From Daucus carota subsp. sativus (taxonomy: Eukaryota; Streptophyta; Magnoliopsida; Apiales; Apiaceae): a stretch of 64,000 nt of DNA. The stretch lies in the NCBI RefSeq assembly GCF_001625215.2, contig NC_030383.2, forward strand, positions 59,200,949 to 59,264,948, given 5' to 3'. The notes below the pieces were generated by a model. That model saw only the letters and a program-made list of their open reading frames with translations. It searched no databases and was not told the DNA's origin. The first letter of the stretch is position 1. Each line of letters starts with the position of its first letter. Both the position numbers and the translations under genes were made by a program. Of the stretch, positions 35,612 to 47,133 are shown one piece after another.

Positions 35612-36238
35612 CTAGGCCTTTGAAGCAAGGCCTTTCTTGATCTTCTCTATAGTCGCGACATCAGTCTTGAAAGACTTCGCAAGAATCGTATCATCTACAC
35701 CCGTCGCAAATATTGTCGAAGGAACCGCAACAGACCCCGAACTTGCACTCCCGAAAGCAGCAATAGCCGTGGCTGGTGCTGTTGGACTTGCATTATATTG
35801 ATAGTGAACCAAAGATTTCGGAAAAATGAAAATATCTCCAGCCTCAAGAGATTGGGTGTAGAGCTTGTTGCTCGTATCGACGAATCCGACCTCGAGGCTT
35901 CCATCGATTAACAACAGTAGCCCCGTCGAATGCGGGCGTGTGTGAGGGGGATTAATTGCATTCGGCGGAAACTGGAGCACAGCCATTGAGACACTTTGGC
36001 CATTAAGGGCTGGAAATTCTTTTAGACTAGCTGGAACGCCCTTGTACGTTGTCGAATTTTCGAAATCGAATGCTCCTCGGAGTCCGGTGTACGCGAAGAA
36101 TTTCCCGTCAATGACATTGATGTTATCAGGGACTATAAAATCCGAGAGAATATCAGGATCACTGGCGTGCACCATCAGCGCATAAGCAAATGCCGCAAGA
36201 ATAAAAAGTGTTACATTTTTTTGCGAGACCGTTGCCAT
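35612..36238 (-). CDS. GLP: Germin-like protein with two of four metal ligands replaced
   Basis: Intronless 208-residue tandem paralogue of 33633-34259, with the same length and the same DPDILSDF start after a signal peptide (about 1-26). Box 1 reads NPPHTRPHSTGLLLLIDG instead of the HxHxxxxE pattern: the second histidine is Arg (residue 101) and the glutamate is Gly (residue 106). H99 and H145 (SLVHYQYN) remain. The frame is otherwise intact with no sign of decay, and the C terminus (ILAKSFKTDVATIEKIKKGL) is well kept. It probably folds as a cupin but may not hold manganese; a binding or structural role is possible. A TATATATAG box on the plus-strand complement near 36329-36337 fits its promoter. 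Confidence 0.9.
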   Translation of the reverse strand: MATVSQKNVTLFILAAFAYALMVHASDPDILSDFIVPDNINVIDGKFFAYTGLRGAFDFENSTTYKGVPASLKEFPALNGQSVSMAVLQFPPNAINPPHTRPHSTGLLLLIDGSLEVGFVDTSNKLYTQSLEAGDIFIFPKSLVHYQYNASPTAPATAIAAFGSASSGSVAVPSTIFATGVDDTILAKSFKTDVATIEKIKKGLASKA

Positions 36239-37317
36239 TGTAAAATTTACGGTTACGACAAGGACACTGTCGAATCTAATGTTCTAATAATCGAGTTTCG
36301 ATATGAATACCGTTGATTAAATTACGGATATATATAGTGACACGAGAACTTGATGGTCTCAGATTGGCCTTGTGAACAGTTCATGTCGTTAATTTCTTGT
36401 ATTTTCTTGTAGCTCGGATGATTGGATAGCCGTACTGAACCGTGCCAGTGTTATATTGAGGACGATAATTGAGGGGAGTATTTTGACGTTTACGTTAATA
36501 ACAATCGATCGAAAGATAATTCGACCAACTACTTAATATTGTAGGTTATCTCAAGAGGAATGTTTTGTGGATCCTTGGAATAATCGGTTCGTTGTACTTT
36601 TTACAAATTAGATTTGTTCATTTGGAATGCTAATAATCATAATAGAAATATGAAATCGAAGAGATACGTCCGCTTCGCCGAATTCTGCTTTGGCTTTTAT
36701 CTTTTGGCAAATAAGATATGAAATGATTCCACGGTTAGTGGCCTTTCACATATTCGCGGCTTTTCGAGTCTTTAAAAATTGAAAGTTTAAATGTATATGA
36801 AACAAAAATAAAATAAATACACATATATTAATTACTTGTTCCCAAATTTTAGATGATATAACTATTTGGGTTAAATTATTTTTCTTCTTATACTCTTTAT
36901 CTTTTGATAATTTGGACTTAGATGTCTTTAATTATAAATATATGTTGTGTTCACAACAAAAAATAAACCCGTCCTTTTCCCTAAAAAATGAAAAGGAAAT
37001 GAATAGAAAATGAGAAAAACAAAATTTACGAGTATCATTCGTCCCTTACTCATCTGATTTCGAATTTCAGAAGATATAGCTAAATTGAAATTATTTTATA
37101 TGCAATTTGAAAAAGATAGCTAATTCATTTACAGTAGAGCTCCGAATGTTTGTAAAAAGCAAGAGTAAAATATGAAATCAGAACATTTATTTCTAGTGCT
37201 AAAAGTAGTTCCGTTGTTTAAACTAGTATATCAACTTTGTAGATAGATGTCGCACTTGCCAGTTGTTAGCCATGTTCTTGCATGTATTTTATGGATTATA
37301 TATTTGCGTGTGTATTA
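36239..37317. other. Spacer upstream of germin-like gene 2
   Basis: Promoter side of the gene (about 36239-36400), then AT-rich DNA. No gene or clear repeat is seen before the Stowaway-like element at 37318. Confidence 0.4.
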
Positions 37318-37566
37318 CTCCCTCTGTCCCAGTCAATTGTATACGTTTCTTTTTCACTGCTCGACACGCTTTTTAAGGCTCTTGTAAAACATAGTTCCAC
37401 AACTTATTTTTAAGATTTTCTTTTTTTATAAAAATATAAATGTTATACTTTTATACAAAAAAGGAAAATCTTAAAAATAATTTACAGAACTATATTATAT
37501 TGAAGCATTAAAGTCCGTGCCGCGCCCCCGTCCCCCAATGTATACTATTGACCGGGACGGAGGGAG
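37318..37566. mobile_element. Stowaway-like MITE (Tc1/Mariner)
   Basis: Inverted ends CTCCCTCTGTCCCAGTCAAT and, reversed, CTCCCTCCGTCCCGGTCAAT, between TA dinucleotides. 249 bp, folds back on itself, non-coding. Same family type as those at 55275, 55803, 58874 and 59742. Confidence 0.85.
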
Positions 37567-37760
37567 TATATGTTTCCTGCCTGCCCAAATATGACCAGCT
37601 TCGACGACGTAGAGAATGCCTTCTTCTACGGACAACTATGTTCCACTTTACAATAAGAAACTAGAAAGCGAAAGTACACGTTCGGTGGGCAGTAAATTAA
37701 CGCTGCTTAATGCTGAGTGATATTTTCTCCGTTTCATTTATTTATATATAGTTTTTACAC

Positions 37761-40700
37761 TAGAGATGCACAAAAGATCTTTTCGCGCCGGATCCAGATC
37801 GGATCAAAAAATTCAGATTTTCTAAAAACCAAATTGGGCTGGATTTTTTTAAAAATCAGGTCGGGTCTGTGACGGTCCAGGAATCCGGGGGCCTGGATTC
37901 TGACGTCACCACACAAAACCAATTTTTAAACACTTTTGAAAAACCTGTATTTTTTTTTCCTAAAGATAATGAAATCAAAGAATTTAAAACCTGAAATTCA
38001 AAACTTGAAAGTCATAATAAAAGATTTAAAAGAAAACATTTTAACCCCCTAAAACAACAGGATCGCATCCAGGTTACAGCATTGAAATTAGAATCAACCA
38101 CTAATATTACACAACTTCTCTTACCAAATCAGATCATCTTCGATAAGAAGAATCACTGTCAATCTATTCCAGCTATGACTTACATCTGAATCTCAATAGC
38201 TCAACTCTAGCTAGCACCAACCTTATCAATCTTCCTGCACACTTCTTGATCACTGGATCCTAAACACCTCTGACTCCTCGCCTAGCCTTAGCTTTACTCG
38301 CAATCATAGACTAGCCACTCATCTTTAATCCTTTCTGAAATGATTAAGAAAGGAATAGCAAGAGTGAGCAACAATGCTCAGCAAGTAATAATAAACAATG
38401 AAAGTTCTGAAGTGATATAACAGAAATTCTCGAGTTCAAGATATAAAAAGATTCAACCTGAGTTCACAAATTCAGGTATTGTATAAAAGAATCACAATAC
38501 CTTGCAGCAATAGAAACCTGAGGAATTCAATCTTTCACAAGAGAATTATTGAATTGGACTATCACATTTTAATTAAAAACCAAGGTTAGGATGCTGATCA
38601 GTCATACCTACCCCCGAGCAGGCCCCGCCATGCTCTATCACTGGATCCAAGGCACTCATTGGCCTAACATGACCATTCATCTGGTCTGACCACTCATCTG
38701 GTCCACATGTTTATATAAAAACAATAATCCAATTCTCTAATTCAATTCAAGAAGCCAATGTAAATCAACAGAACATCATCATAAATATCATCAACAACAG
38801 AATAATTCCAAATCAAACTTTGATAATAATCTATTCATAAATTATGATCCATCATTTCATAAATCACAGTTCAGGAAATCCTCAACTATTCAGTATCCTC
38901 CATTATCGGCTAAGCAACTGAATTTAGCCTGCTAAACCAGCATGACAATGGCGGGTTGAATAATCAAGAAGATCCCAATTCATTCAAAGCTCTAACTATC
39001 ACTGAGCAACACATGCTTCAATGACAATCTGAACTTCGAATTAATTTGTAAAACGAAAATTCTTTAGAAACTTGAAGATTAGAAAGAATGGGTCAGAATA
39101 CTCGCACTTTCGAACATTGAAAAGAAAGGTATGAATACTTGAAGCATATACCAAAGGAATGGATCAGAATATTTGCAATATATCCAAGAGAAAGGTTTAG
39201 GATACTTGCCTTAAATCCAGTTCCCAACTCATAGCTCAATCTCATCTTTCCACTTTCACAATCTATGCATAACATACTCTCTAGACCATCTCCGGCTATA
39301 CTCTATTCGCAATATAGCTTCACTTCCTCGATTCGTGCCTTATTCGCTTTGCAATACCATTCCGACTTTCTGACGTCTTCGAGCGTACACGTCTCGTCCA
39401 AATCCTTTACGAGAATAAAATAATACTATAATCACTAATCAATTTATCGCATATACATATCACGTATATCGATACCCACTTATATACCCCTTTAAACTTA
39501 TCAGATATCACTTAACACATAAGCATGCTCTGACTCTATCATATAGTCAAGTCATCTCCACATAACATATTACCAATCAGTAATCATATAAATCCTGTCG
39601 AAAATCTGACATCGTCTCATCTATTTATAGAACTATCCATATGTCAACCTATTCCCAACCAACAACCAATCAACCCACTTGAATTCCTATAATCCATATA
39701 CTCTTATCCAATATCAATCATTACACAAAACTATGTCATCCAAGTCATTTATCCCATGTGTATAATATCAAACTAACACATATTTCACATAATCATCACT
39801 TAATAGCAATTAGATCACATATTATCACATTATGCATACTTATCAACAATTATTCACCTTCTAGACTCGGCCATATAGTCGCATTATATTAAAATAGACG
39901 TTATAAGCTTTTGTCTCTCTTTCGTTTCACTTGATTCCGACTTACGGATCAAAAGTTATGCTCAAAACAGTTTTCTCACTCTCCTATCGGCACATAACAC
40001 ATCCAACCAATAGCAGACAACACACAACACATAAGGTTTCCCATCCCAATTGATATTAAATCAAGTCTTGGGTTAAAAATGATTTTTCGGCAATTTTTCA
40101 AGAATTTTTAAACATTTTTCGGAATTAAAATCGATAAAAGAATCACTTTCCGGATAAATAATCAAGTCCCAAATACTTGAAATTGGACTTGAAATCATTC
40201 ATAAACAATTATCGAGCCTTGAAAATAATTTAGAAAAATATTTTAAAGCTCGAAACTATTTTTGAAATTTTTTTTAAGACGAAAGGATAATTAAATCCAA
40301 TTAATTAACCAATTAAAATCAATTAATAATTAATTAAAATAATTAATCAATTAATATTTAAATTAATTGACCAATTAAAATAATTAATTACTAATTAAAA
40401 TTAATTAATAAACTAATTTAGATTTATTTTTGAATAAATAAATAATTAGAAACTATTTTTGAAAATTAAAATTAAAAAGGTTTAAAGTGTAAATGTTTAA
40501 AACTTTGTCGCAGGGTTAAAACTGCAACATTTTAAACGTTCAGGGGGTGTTTTGTCAGGAACGAAACCTTGGTGGCTCAACTTCACCACCTCCAAACGTT
40601 GAGGGACCAAACTGCAATTTTTGCAGCGGCACCCCCTGACTTCGCCGGAGGTGGCGATTCCGGCCACCTTTGGTTCCGAAACTCTCCACAACCAACATAC

Positions 40701-42503
40701 CATGCACCAGAAATCTATATCAACCATCAATTGCATCAAACTCAGCGCGTATTGTCCGGCAAAAGAAAGAACAATCCCGCCGGCGGCGGGACTGTTTTCC
40801 AGATTCCGGCAGCTCAAAACAGCGTCGTTCATCACTTCCGATTACACCTACACGACCCCTTTCACATGCTAAACATAGGGGTGACAACCAAATACACCCA
40901 GATTAAGCCAAAATGAAAACCCCTGTTTTTCAATTAAAAATATTCAAACTAAACGAAGAACACTCAAGAACATTCCACCTCAAAATCAAACCACTGTTTC
41001 TATATGATTCTGAATCCCAAATTCAACATATAATATACCAAAACGACGATAAAAACACGCTCTACAACATGGCATCATCAAATCAATCAAAAAATCACGT
41101 TTGCAAAAAATTCATAATTTAAATCATAATCATTCGAAATTTGTAAAATTAATAATAATTCACCTGTTGAATCTGCACACAAACAGATGATTAAACTTGA
41201 TTCTACGCGTCGATATCTTCGTTTTGACTATTCATACGCCTCCATCGGATTTCAATAACACCTCCAAATCCTCGTTTGATTACGAAGAACACGAAGAACG
41301 CAACTCGGTTTCTCTCGGTATTCGTGAAAAGAAACTGGTGAAATGATTTTTTCGGTTGAAAATAAGGTGTGGAAAGGTCTATTTATATTTATGAATAATT
41401 GGTACCCCTTTGGATCGTTTATGACATGAAAATACGATATTTACTAGCTTTATATTAATAAAGCGGGGTCCAATCGGTACCGGTTTTCGAGATAATTATC
41501 AAAACGGCGCTTTTTAAATCAATCATTGGTCTGCGGGTCCCATTTGCACGTAATTCGATAAAAATAATATAATAATCAAAATATCTGGCTTTCACGTATA
41601 TCGAGACAAACCTGATAATTATCAACAATTAAAATACCCTCAAAACTCCGCCGGACCGACTCCGGGAAAAACCGTACTCCGGATCGAAAAAGTCAAAACA
41701 CGAAAAATGTTCGGAATATTCAAATTAGGCTAAAGGTGAGTTTTCTCGAAACTTTCGGGAAGAAAAATCGCTAAACCGTTACGAGTGAACGGTTTTCAAA
41801 TAATCAAATAATCAATAATTAAATATAAATATACGCAATTAAATCGTAAATCGATTATAAAATCATCTAACATTCCATAAATCGATATGAAAATATCCAA
41901 ATAAACTATATTTTCTCCTGAGCATATAGAAATTGGAATCTCTCGAATACGAACACATACGAGCATTCAGCTCAGTAAACTAGATAATACAAAATTCACA
42001 AAATTATATAATAATCACATAATAATCATAAATCACCATAAATAATTAAACGAGCAATACCACAAGTAACACTTAGTCACATACCACATATATTCACATA
42101 ATTATCATCTAGAATTTTCAAAACAAAAATATGAAAATCAGTTTTGAAAATACAATTATTTGTCAATAACACAATAACCCGGGGTTTAAATATAAAACCT
42201 TGAAAACTCATTAAACTGGAATAAAATATTAAATCTTATTCCCTTCTTTATAAGAAAATCACTTTTAATACTAATAAAAATATTTTTAAAAATCCGGGTC
42301 ATTACAGGGTCGGGTTTTTCAAAAAATACTAGGGCTCGTTTAGTTATCAAAAGGTCAGATTTTTCAAAAATCCGGATTTGATCCGGATTTTTTTGAAAAT
42401 ATTAGGCCTGTTTAAGACCCTCAGATCGGGTTTTTTTCGGATCGGATTTTTCAGATTTTTTTCCAGATCGAATTTCCGATTTCAAATTTTTTGAACATCT
42501 CTG
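37761..42503. mobile_element. Short TIR element (about 300 bp) split by a solo LTR
   Basis: Outer parts 37761-37867 and 42312-42503 together form one small element with inverted ends TAGAGATGCACAAAAGATC and, reversed, CAGAGATGTTCAAAAAATTT. The interior is rich in GATCCGGATTTTT and TCGGGTTTTT. Flanking TTTTACAC and ATCAACAC match at five of eight places, so an old hAT-type duplication is possible. The solo LTR at 37868-42306 sits inside it. Confidence 0.55.
37868..42306 (-). mobile_element. Solo LTR, 4.4 kb, Ty3/gypsy-like
   Basis: A 4,439-bp segment with LTR ends TGTAATGACCCGG and GGACCGTCACA (element sense, minus), flanked by a perfect 5-bp duplication GGGTC at 37863-37867 and 42307-42311. 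No internal region or second LTR, so it is the product of LTR-LTR recombination. It shares the hairpin TGAGCA-ACAA-TGCTCA (38365-38380) and surrounding GGAATAGCAAG block with the retrotransposon at 7153-16136, but is otherwise diverged, so it is a related but different family. Its open frames (for example at 40569-40916) are not recognisable genes. Confidence 0.85.
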
Positions 42504-42686
42504 ATCAACACACACGTTTACAGAAACAGATATCCCTTTTTTGATCCCTTTTAATCTTGGTATAACATAGACACTAATGCAATTGGTTTTGCATAAATAT
42601 ACAACCAAGCTAATCACCGGAAACATGTCCGGTATCTATCAGAGTACATATATGCCATGTAAAGGGAAAACATGTGTTCATGTGGC

Positions 42687-44112
42687 CAGGGACGAAGCTG
42701 GGGCCAGAAAGGGCCATGATCCCCCGAGTTGTCATAATATTATAACATGTATATATAATTTTTTTTAAAATTAAATTATATATATACTTATACAAATATA
42801 TAAATTTGGCCCCTCCCTAAAAATAATATTTGTCCCTCCATAAAAAACATTTAACCTATAAAATAAAGTTTAATTCTTAGATTTATCATTTATCTTATAA
42901 ATAGATTAGACCAAATTTTAAAATAAAAATAAATAAAATAAGCATATATACAATTATACTATTATTTAAAAAAAAGAATGTGAAAAGTGGTATTTTTTGC
43001 GTAATATTTTTACGTGTTTAGAAACTATAACTTATCATCTTCTTAATAACTAAAATATTTAATTTTTGAGAGATTGTTGAAATGTTGCTTACTCTGGTTT
43101 AAAATACAATTTTATTTAATGTGTTTTACCTACTGATTAAAGATTATAACTTAGAATTATTATGATGAGTTCCCTCATCTATACTATACTATTAAAGCCG
43201 AAACATTAAAAGTTTGGTCGGTCGGTCGGTACTTGGGCCAAAATACGGGCCTATCTATATAACCAATTATTCTGGGGCTATTTATATAAATAATTATTCT
43301 TTTTAATTTGGGTCAAAGTACGGCCTATCTATATAACCAATTAATAATAATTCTTTTAAAACTGAAACATTAAAAGTTGGTAGGTCAGGTCAAAATACGG
43401 GCCTATCTATATAACCAATTATTCTGGGTCTATCTATATAACCAATTATTCTTTTTAATTTGGGCCATAGTACGGGCCTATTTATATAACCAGATAATCT
43501 TTTTAATTGAAATATATTACTTTTTTTATATTTTTGACTAAAAAACTCAATCTTCTAAAATAACATTGAGAAACATGGTAATTACTTTTCTAACTAAAAT
43601 ATATTATCTTTTTATAAATTTTCCAACTAAAAAATTAATCTTTTACAATTAATACGGACATGGGCGACATATTTATACGTAAAGATGTGTGCCAAAAGTC
43701 TCTCATTAAAATATATATGTTCGACCTAATTTTCAATTAGCCATTTGACGGACTTAACTATGAAGAATTTATCCAACTGTTAAGTAAAAATTTTATTAAA
43801 CCATGTTATTCTATCATAATTTTATTTTTACAATAAAATTAGGTAACTTTAAAATATATATAATAAAATAACAAATATATTAACCGCCTGTGCATTGCAC
43901 GGGTTATAAGCTAGTTATATATTAATATTGAAAGAGAAATAATTAAGCATCTTAATACCGACACATTATATATTTGGTTTGGTGATTTGAAAGACACAAG
44001 ATTTAACTATATATTTTTTATTATTGTTGTTGTATTTCTATTATATCAAATTATGCCGTATTGATGGAATTTTTTTTTGCCCCCTTATAAACATGTGCTG
44101 GCTTCGTCCCTG
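42687..44112. mobile_element. hAT-type non-autonomous element, 1.4 kb, with a nested Helitron
   Basis: Ends are CAGGGACGAAGCTGGGGCC and, reversed, CAGGGACGAAGCCAGCACA. A perfect 8-bp duplication CATGTGGC flanks it (42679-42686 and 44113-44120). No transposase frame. The Helitron at 43178-43914 makes up about half of its length; without it the element would be about 0.7 kb. Confidence 0.85.
43178..43914 (+). mobile_element. Non-autonomous Helitron, 737 bp, nested in the hAT element
   Basis: Begins TCTATACTATACTATTAAA directly after an A and ends CTAG directly before a T, as expected for A|T insertion. Near the 3' end is the hairpin CCTGTGC-ATT-GCACGGG (43887-43903), eleven bases before the terminus. 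The interior repeats CCTATCTATATAACCAATTA several times. No Rep/helicase, so non-autonomous. Confidence 0.85.
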
Positions 44113-44120
44113 CATGTGGC

Positions 44121-45060
44121 AAAAGGAACCTCTTATAATAACTCAATGATAGGTTTATTGACAGCCCATGCACACAATATATTTCTAGGGTAGCTCCATC
44201 TTAATTTCGGACAGCTTTTAAGATATCACGTAGGACCTAAGAAAATTGAAGACTCAGCGATAAACGCTTGGGGTGTATTAGTAGCACATGTTGAGTGGAA
44301 TATATGAATGGAAAATTTTAACTTATATTTTTAATATATATAGAAGATTTTACAGTCTCATTAAGCATAATTGCGGCGAAACCTAGCTACGATTTCATTC
44401 CGTTACGAAATCTATCACCAATTCCGTCAAAATTTTGTTGGAACGGCTGGATTCCGTTGGTAACATTTCGTCGGTAAATCGTTAGGAAAACGTTTTGAGT
44501 TTCGTTGTCGAGACTCTTCCCACAAGTCGTCGTTATTCCGTCAGTAGTTAACGATGGATATATTTCCGTTTGTCAAAAAATCAGTTGCAGTACTCGAGAA
44601 TTCTAATAGTGATAAAATTGACTCATTTTAGAATTTTTCACATCCAACTCTTTTTTTTTCTAACATATATATGTTATTATCATTCTTATATTCTCAAATA
44701 GTTTCTTAAATATTTAGTACTAATAAGATCAAGAAATTCCTATATTTTATGTTTATTTTTTAAATACAAAAATTGCTATTATTTATGTTTCTTATACCAA
44801 GTTAAGTATTCAAATTTCGTCTAAGATATTAAAATATTGGGTCTACAAGATTTTATACTCATCAAGGTCAAATATAATGATTCCGTTAAAATCTGTATAA
44901 TTTAAAATTTTAGATGAATTAATTACATAACCAAAACCAGAACTAGATTCCTCTCCTATATTTTAAAGTTATAAGATTTTAGATTGTTTAATTATTGAAT
45001 GATTTTTTCACCCTAAAAATATAGTTACAACATTACTAATTAATTAGATCTCGTCTTACT
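44121..45060. other. Spacer with CACTA-like debris
   Basis: No gene. At about 44370-44580 there are repeated CGTCGGTAA/ACCAACGGAAT-like motifs (for example TTTCGTCGGTAAATCGTTAG), typical of subterminal CACTA sequence, but the ends are not identifiable. Confidence 0.35.
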
Positions 45061-45082
45061 AACTTGGAGGCAGCTTTAAATT

Positions 45083-45924
45083 AGGGTTTTGAGAGTCGAC
45101 TCCCAAAATTAGCCGTCACTTCTTCATTATTCACCTTCATCCTCTTCATCCACCAAATCCTTTTCGCTCTCCCATCTTCTCCACTATTTACTAATTTTTT
45201 TGTTTTTCAATAAAATCGAGTGTTGCTTAAATCTCGAAAATTTCAATCGAGTTTTATTCTTGGATCTGTTTCGGATTTGAGCTTGGGCTTGATTGTTTTC
45301 AAAATAAATCAGATCTTTTGAAATCAAAGGTCCGATTGTATTTTCTCATCTCGCTTTTTGGAGTGTGTTGATTTTGTAACCAATTTTTGGGTGATTCTGC
45401 GTTGTTATATTTGTGGTTGTCATATCTTTCTGTGTTATCAATGAGAATGATTGGGATGGAGATTTGGGAGATCTGGCTTATCGCATCATTAATACTTTCG
45501 GCATGTTTATAGCTGGCTCCCCGCATGTAGATAGCTGGGGTATGCTTGGAACGGTGGCGATCGCAAGTGCTCATCTTTCACAAATTATAGTTGATCATTA
45601 TTCGAGGACTCTTGTTCCTCATTGCTTAGTTTTTACAACTGAGTTGCCTGAACACCGCAACAATCATGGAATTATTGTGAAGGTCAATTGTTAAGCTACT
45701 ATTTTCGGCATTGATGTAGGCTGGATTACTCGAGAAGCCTTTGTATGCATTTTCAGTTCAAGAATCCTTCGATTCAATCTGTTAAGTAGTCTGGAAACAA
45801 TGCGGCTATTTATTTAGCTCGTTTTATTATTTATCAACCTGATTGCATTGTCAGTTGGGGATTTGTCCCGACTAGACTTGTTTTAATTTAATGGAATGAA
45901 TTTGCATTTTGTAAAAGAAAAAAA
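45083..45924 (+). mobile_element. Retroposed sequence (processed copy or SINE-like), 842 bp
   Basis: Flanked by a perfect 22-bp direct repeat (45061-45082 and 45925-45946, beginning AACTTGGAGG) and ending in an A-rich tail (about 45912-45924). This is the hallmark of target-primed reverse transcription by LINE machinery. The start, TTAGGGTTTTGAGAG, and the CT-rich following 150 bases look like a plant mRNA leader. A 93-codon frame at 45413-45694 (not ATG-started with certainty) matches no family I recognise. The perfect duplication suggests a fairly recent event. The source gene is not in this window. Confidence 0.75.
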
Positions 45925-46275
45925 AACTTGGAGGCAGCTTTAAATTTTCTCTGAGCTTTGAAAACACATAGTGATATGATGAGTGATCTTGGACCATTTT
46001 AGAAAATTTTCCTGTTTGCAGCAGTTACGTTTCTGTATAAATCCAGCTCTAAACATAAACAATTAAACGAAATCCAAGTACATGGTCCTAAATAATCATC
46101 AATTTGATTTGACACATGCAAATTGCCTTTATTTATTACATATTAATTCCTCGCCGAAAATGTTATTGCGGACTTGGGATGTTTGTCGTGGCGGTTTTTG
46201 TTGCTTATAATTAGATGATAATTATTACAAAATTAATCTTTTCCCAGTGTTAAAATACCACCCCCCGCAATATTC

Positions 46276-46940
46276 TTTTTTTTTTGAAACAAAGGTGTTA
46301 ATCTAATAATAAAAGGCCATACGGCATCTACACCAATGATCGAGTCGAACAAACAGTAAATTGCAATCGCCTGTTCTCACAAAGAGACAGTTAAACGATA
46401 TTTTGAAGAAAATGTATGTACAAATACAAGTACCCGCTCCATGCATTCTCGTTGAATTACTGGTACCCTCTTCATCATGCCCCGATAGAGCTATCGTTTG
46501 AGCTATCGACCAGAACTGCGATTTCATAAACACTTTCATCACCAAATCAAACCCCGCTTACAATTAAGAAGCGAAAAACAAAACTCTCACTAGGGAGAGA
46601 AAACAACCTTAGATGGAACCACAGAAACAAGAGGAATCCGACTGAAAATCCTCCTACTTGAAATAGAGAAGAAAAACAGCGAAATCTCCGATGGTTCTAG
46701 ATCTAAGAATCCCTCGAGAATAGATCTGGAGCAGAATCACAAAAACAAGAAAAATCGGACTCCAACTCACCCGCTTGGAAGAGAGACAGCGAAATCTCCG
46801 ATGGCTCTGGATCTAAGTTTCACGAGAAGAAGTATTATTCAAAACTAAGAATAAACCCTAAACCCTGAACTAACATAATATCAGTCTCTCTATTTCTCCC
46901 AAAAAAACCCTAATTCTCTCTAGCTTCTCTCTTGTCGTAT
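46276..46940 (-). mobile_element. Probable retroposon, minus strand
   Basis: Read on the minus strand it starts near AGGGTTTTTTTGGGAGAAA (about 46940-46900) and ends GTTTCAAAAAAAAAA at 46276, like the tail of 47011-47116. Internally a block of about 40 bases is repeated at 46669-46708 and 46777-46816 (both containing CAGCGAAATCTCCGATGG). I did not find a target duplication, so the boundaries are approximate. Confidence 0.5.
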
Positions 46941-47010
46941 ATCTGTCACTTCCCTAACGAAAGACGATCAAGGAATGTCATAATATGATCGTATGTACAC
47001 GTGCACTCTT

Positions 47011-47116
47011 TTTTTTTTTTGAAACTAACATAGTTATTTTATTAACTCAAACAATCATAAGAAAGAGCCTCCAACAAACACGTAGGAGGAGACGTGAATA
47101 AATTGCGGGAATTTAC
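47011..47116 (-). mobile_element. 5'-truncated LINE/SINE tail, 106 bp
   Basis: A poly-T start (poly-A tail on the minus strand, ending GTTTC before the A run) and a perfect 17-bp duplication TGTACACGTGCACTCTT at 46994-47010 and 47117-47133. Short length suggests strong 5' truncation on insertion. Confidence 0.8.
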
Positions 47117-47133
47117 TGTACACGTGCACTCTT

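Noticed and set aside
40569-40916. Overlapping 78-115 codon plus-strand frames inside the solo LTR
   Set aside because: Several frames open at once in a locally GC-richer part of an LTR; no conserved motif.
44370-44580. CGTCGGTAA / ACCAACGGAAT repeats suggesting a CACTA element
   Set aside because: No CACTA ends or 3-bp duplication could be placed, so kept only as debris in the spacer entry.
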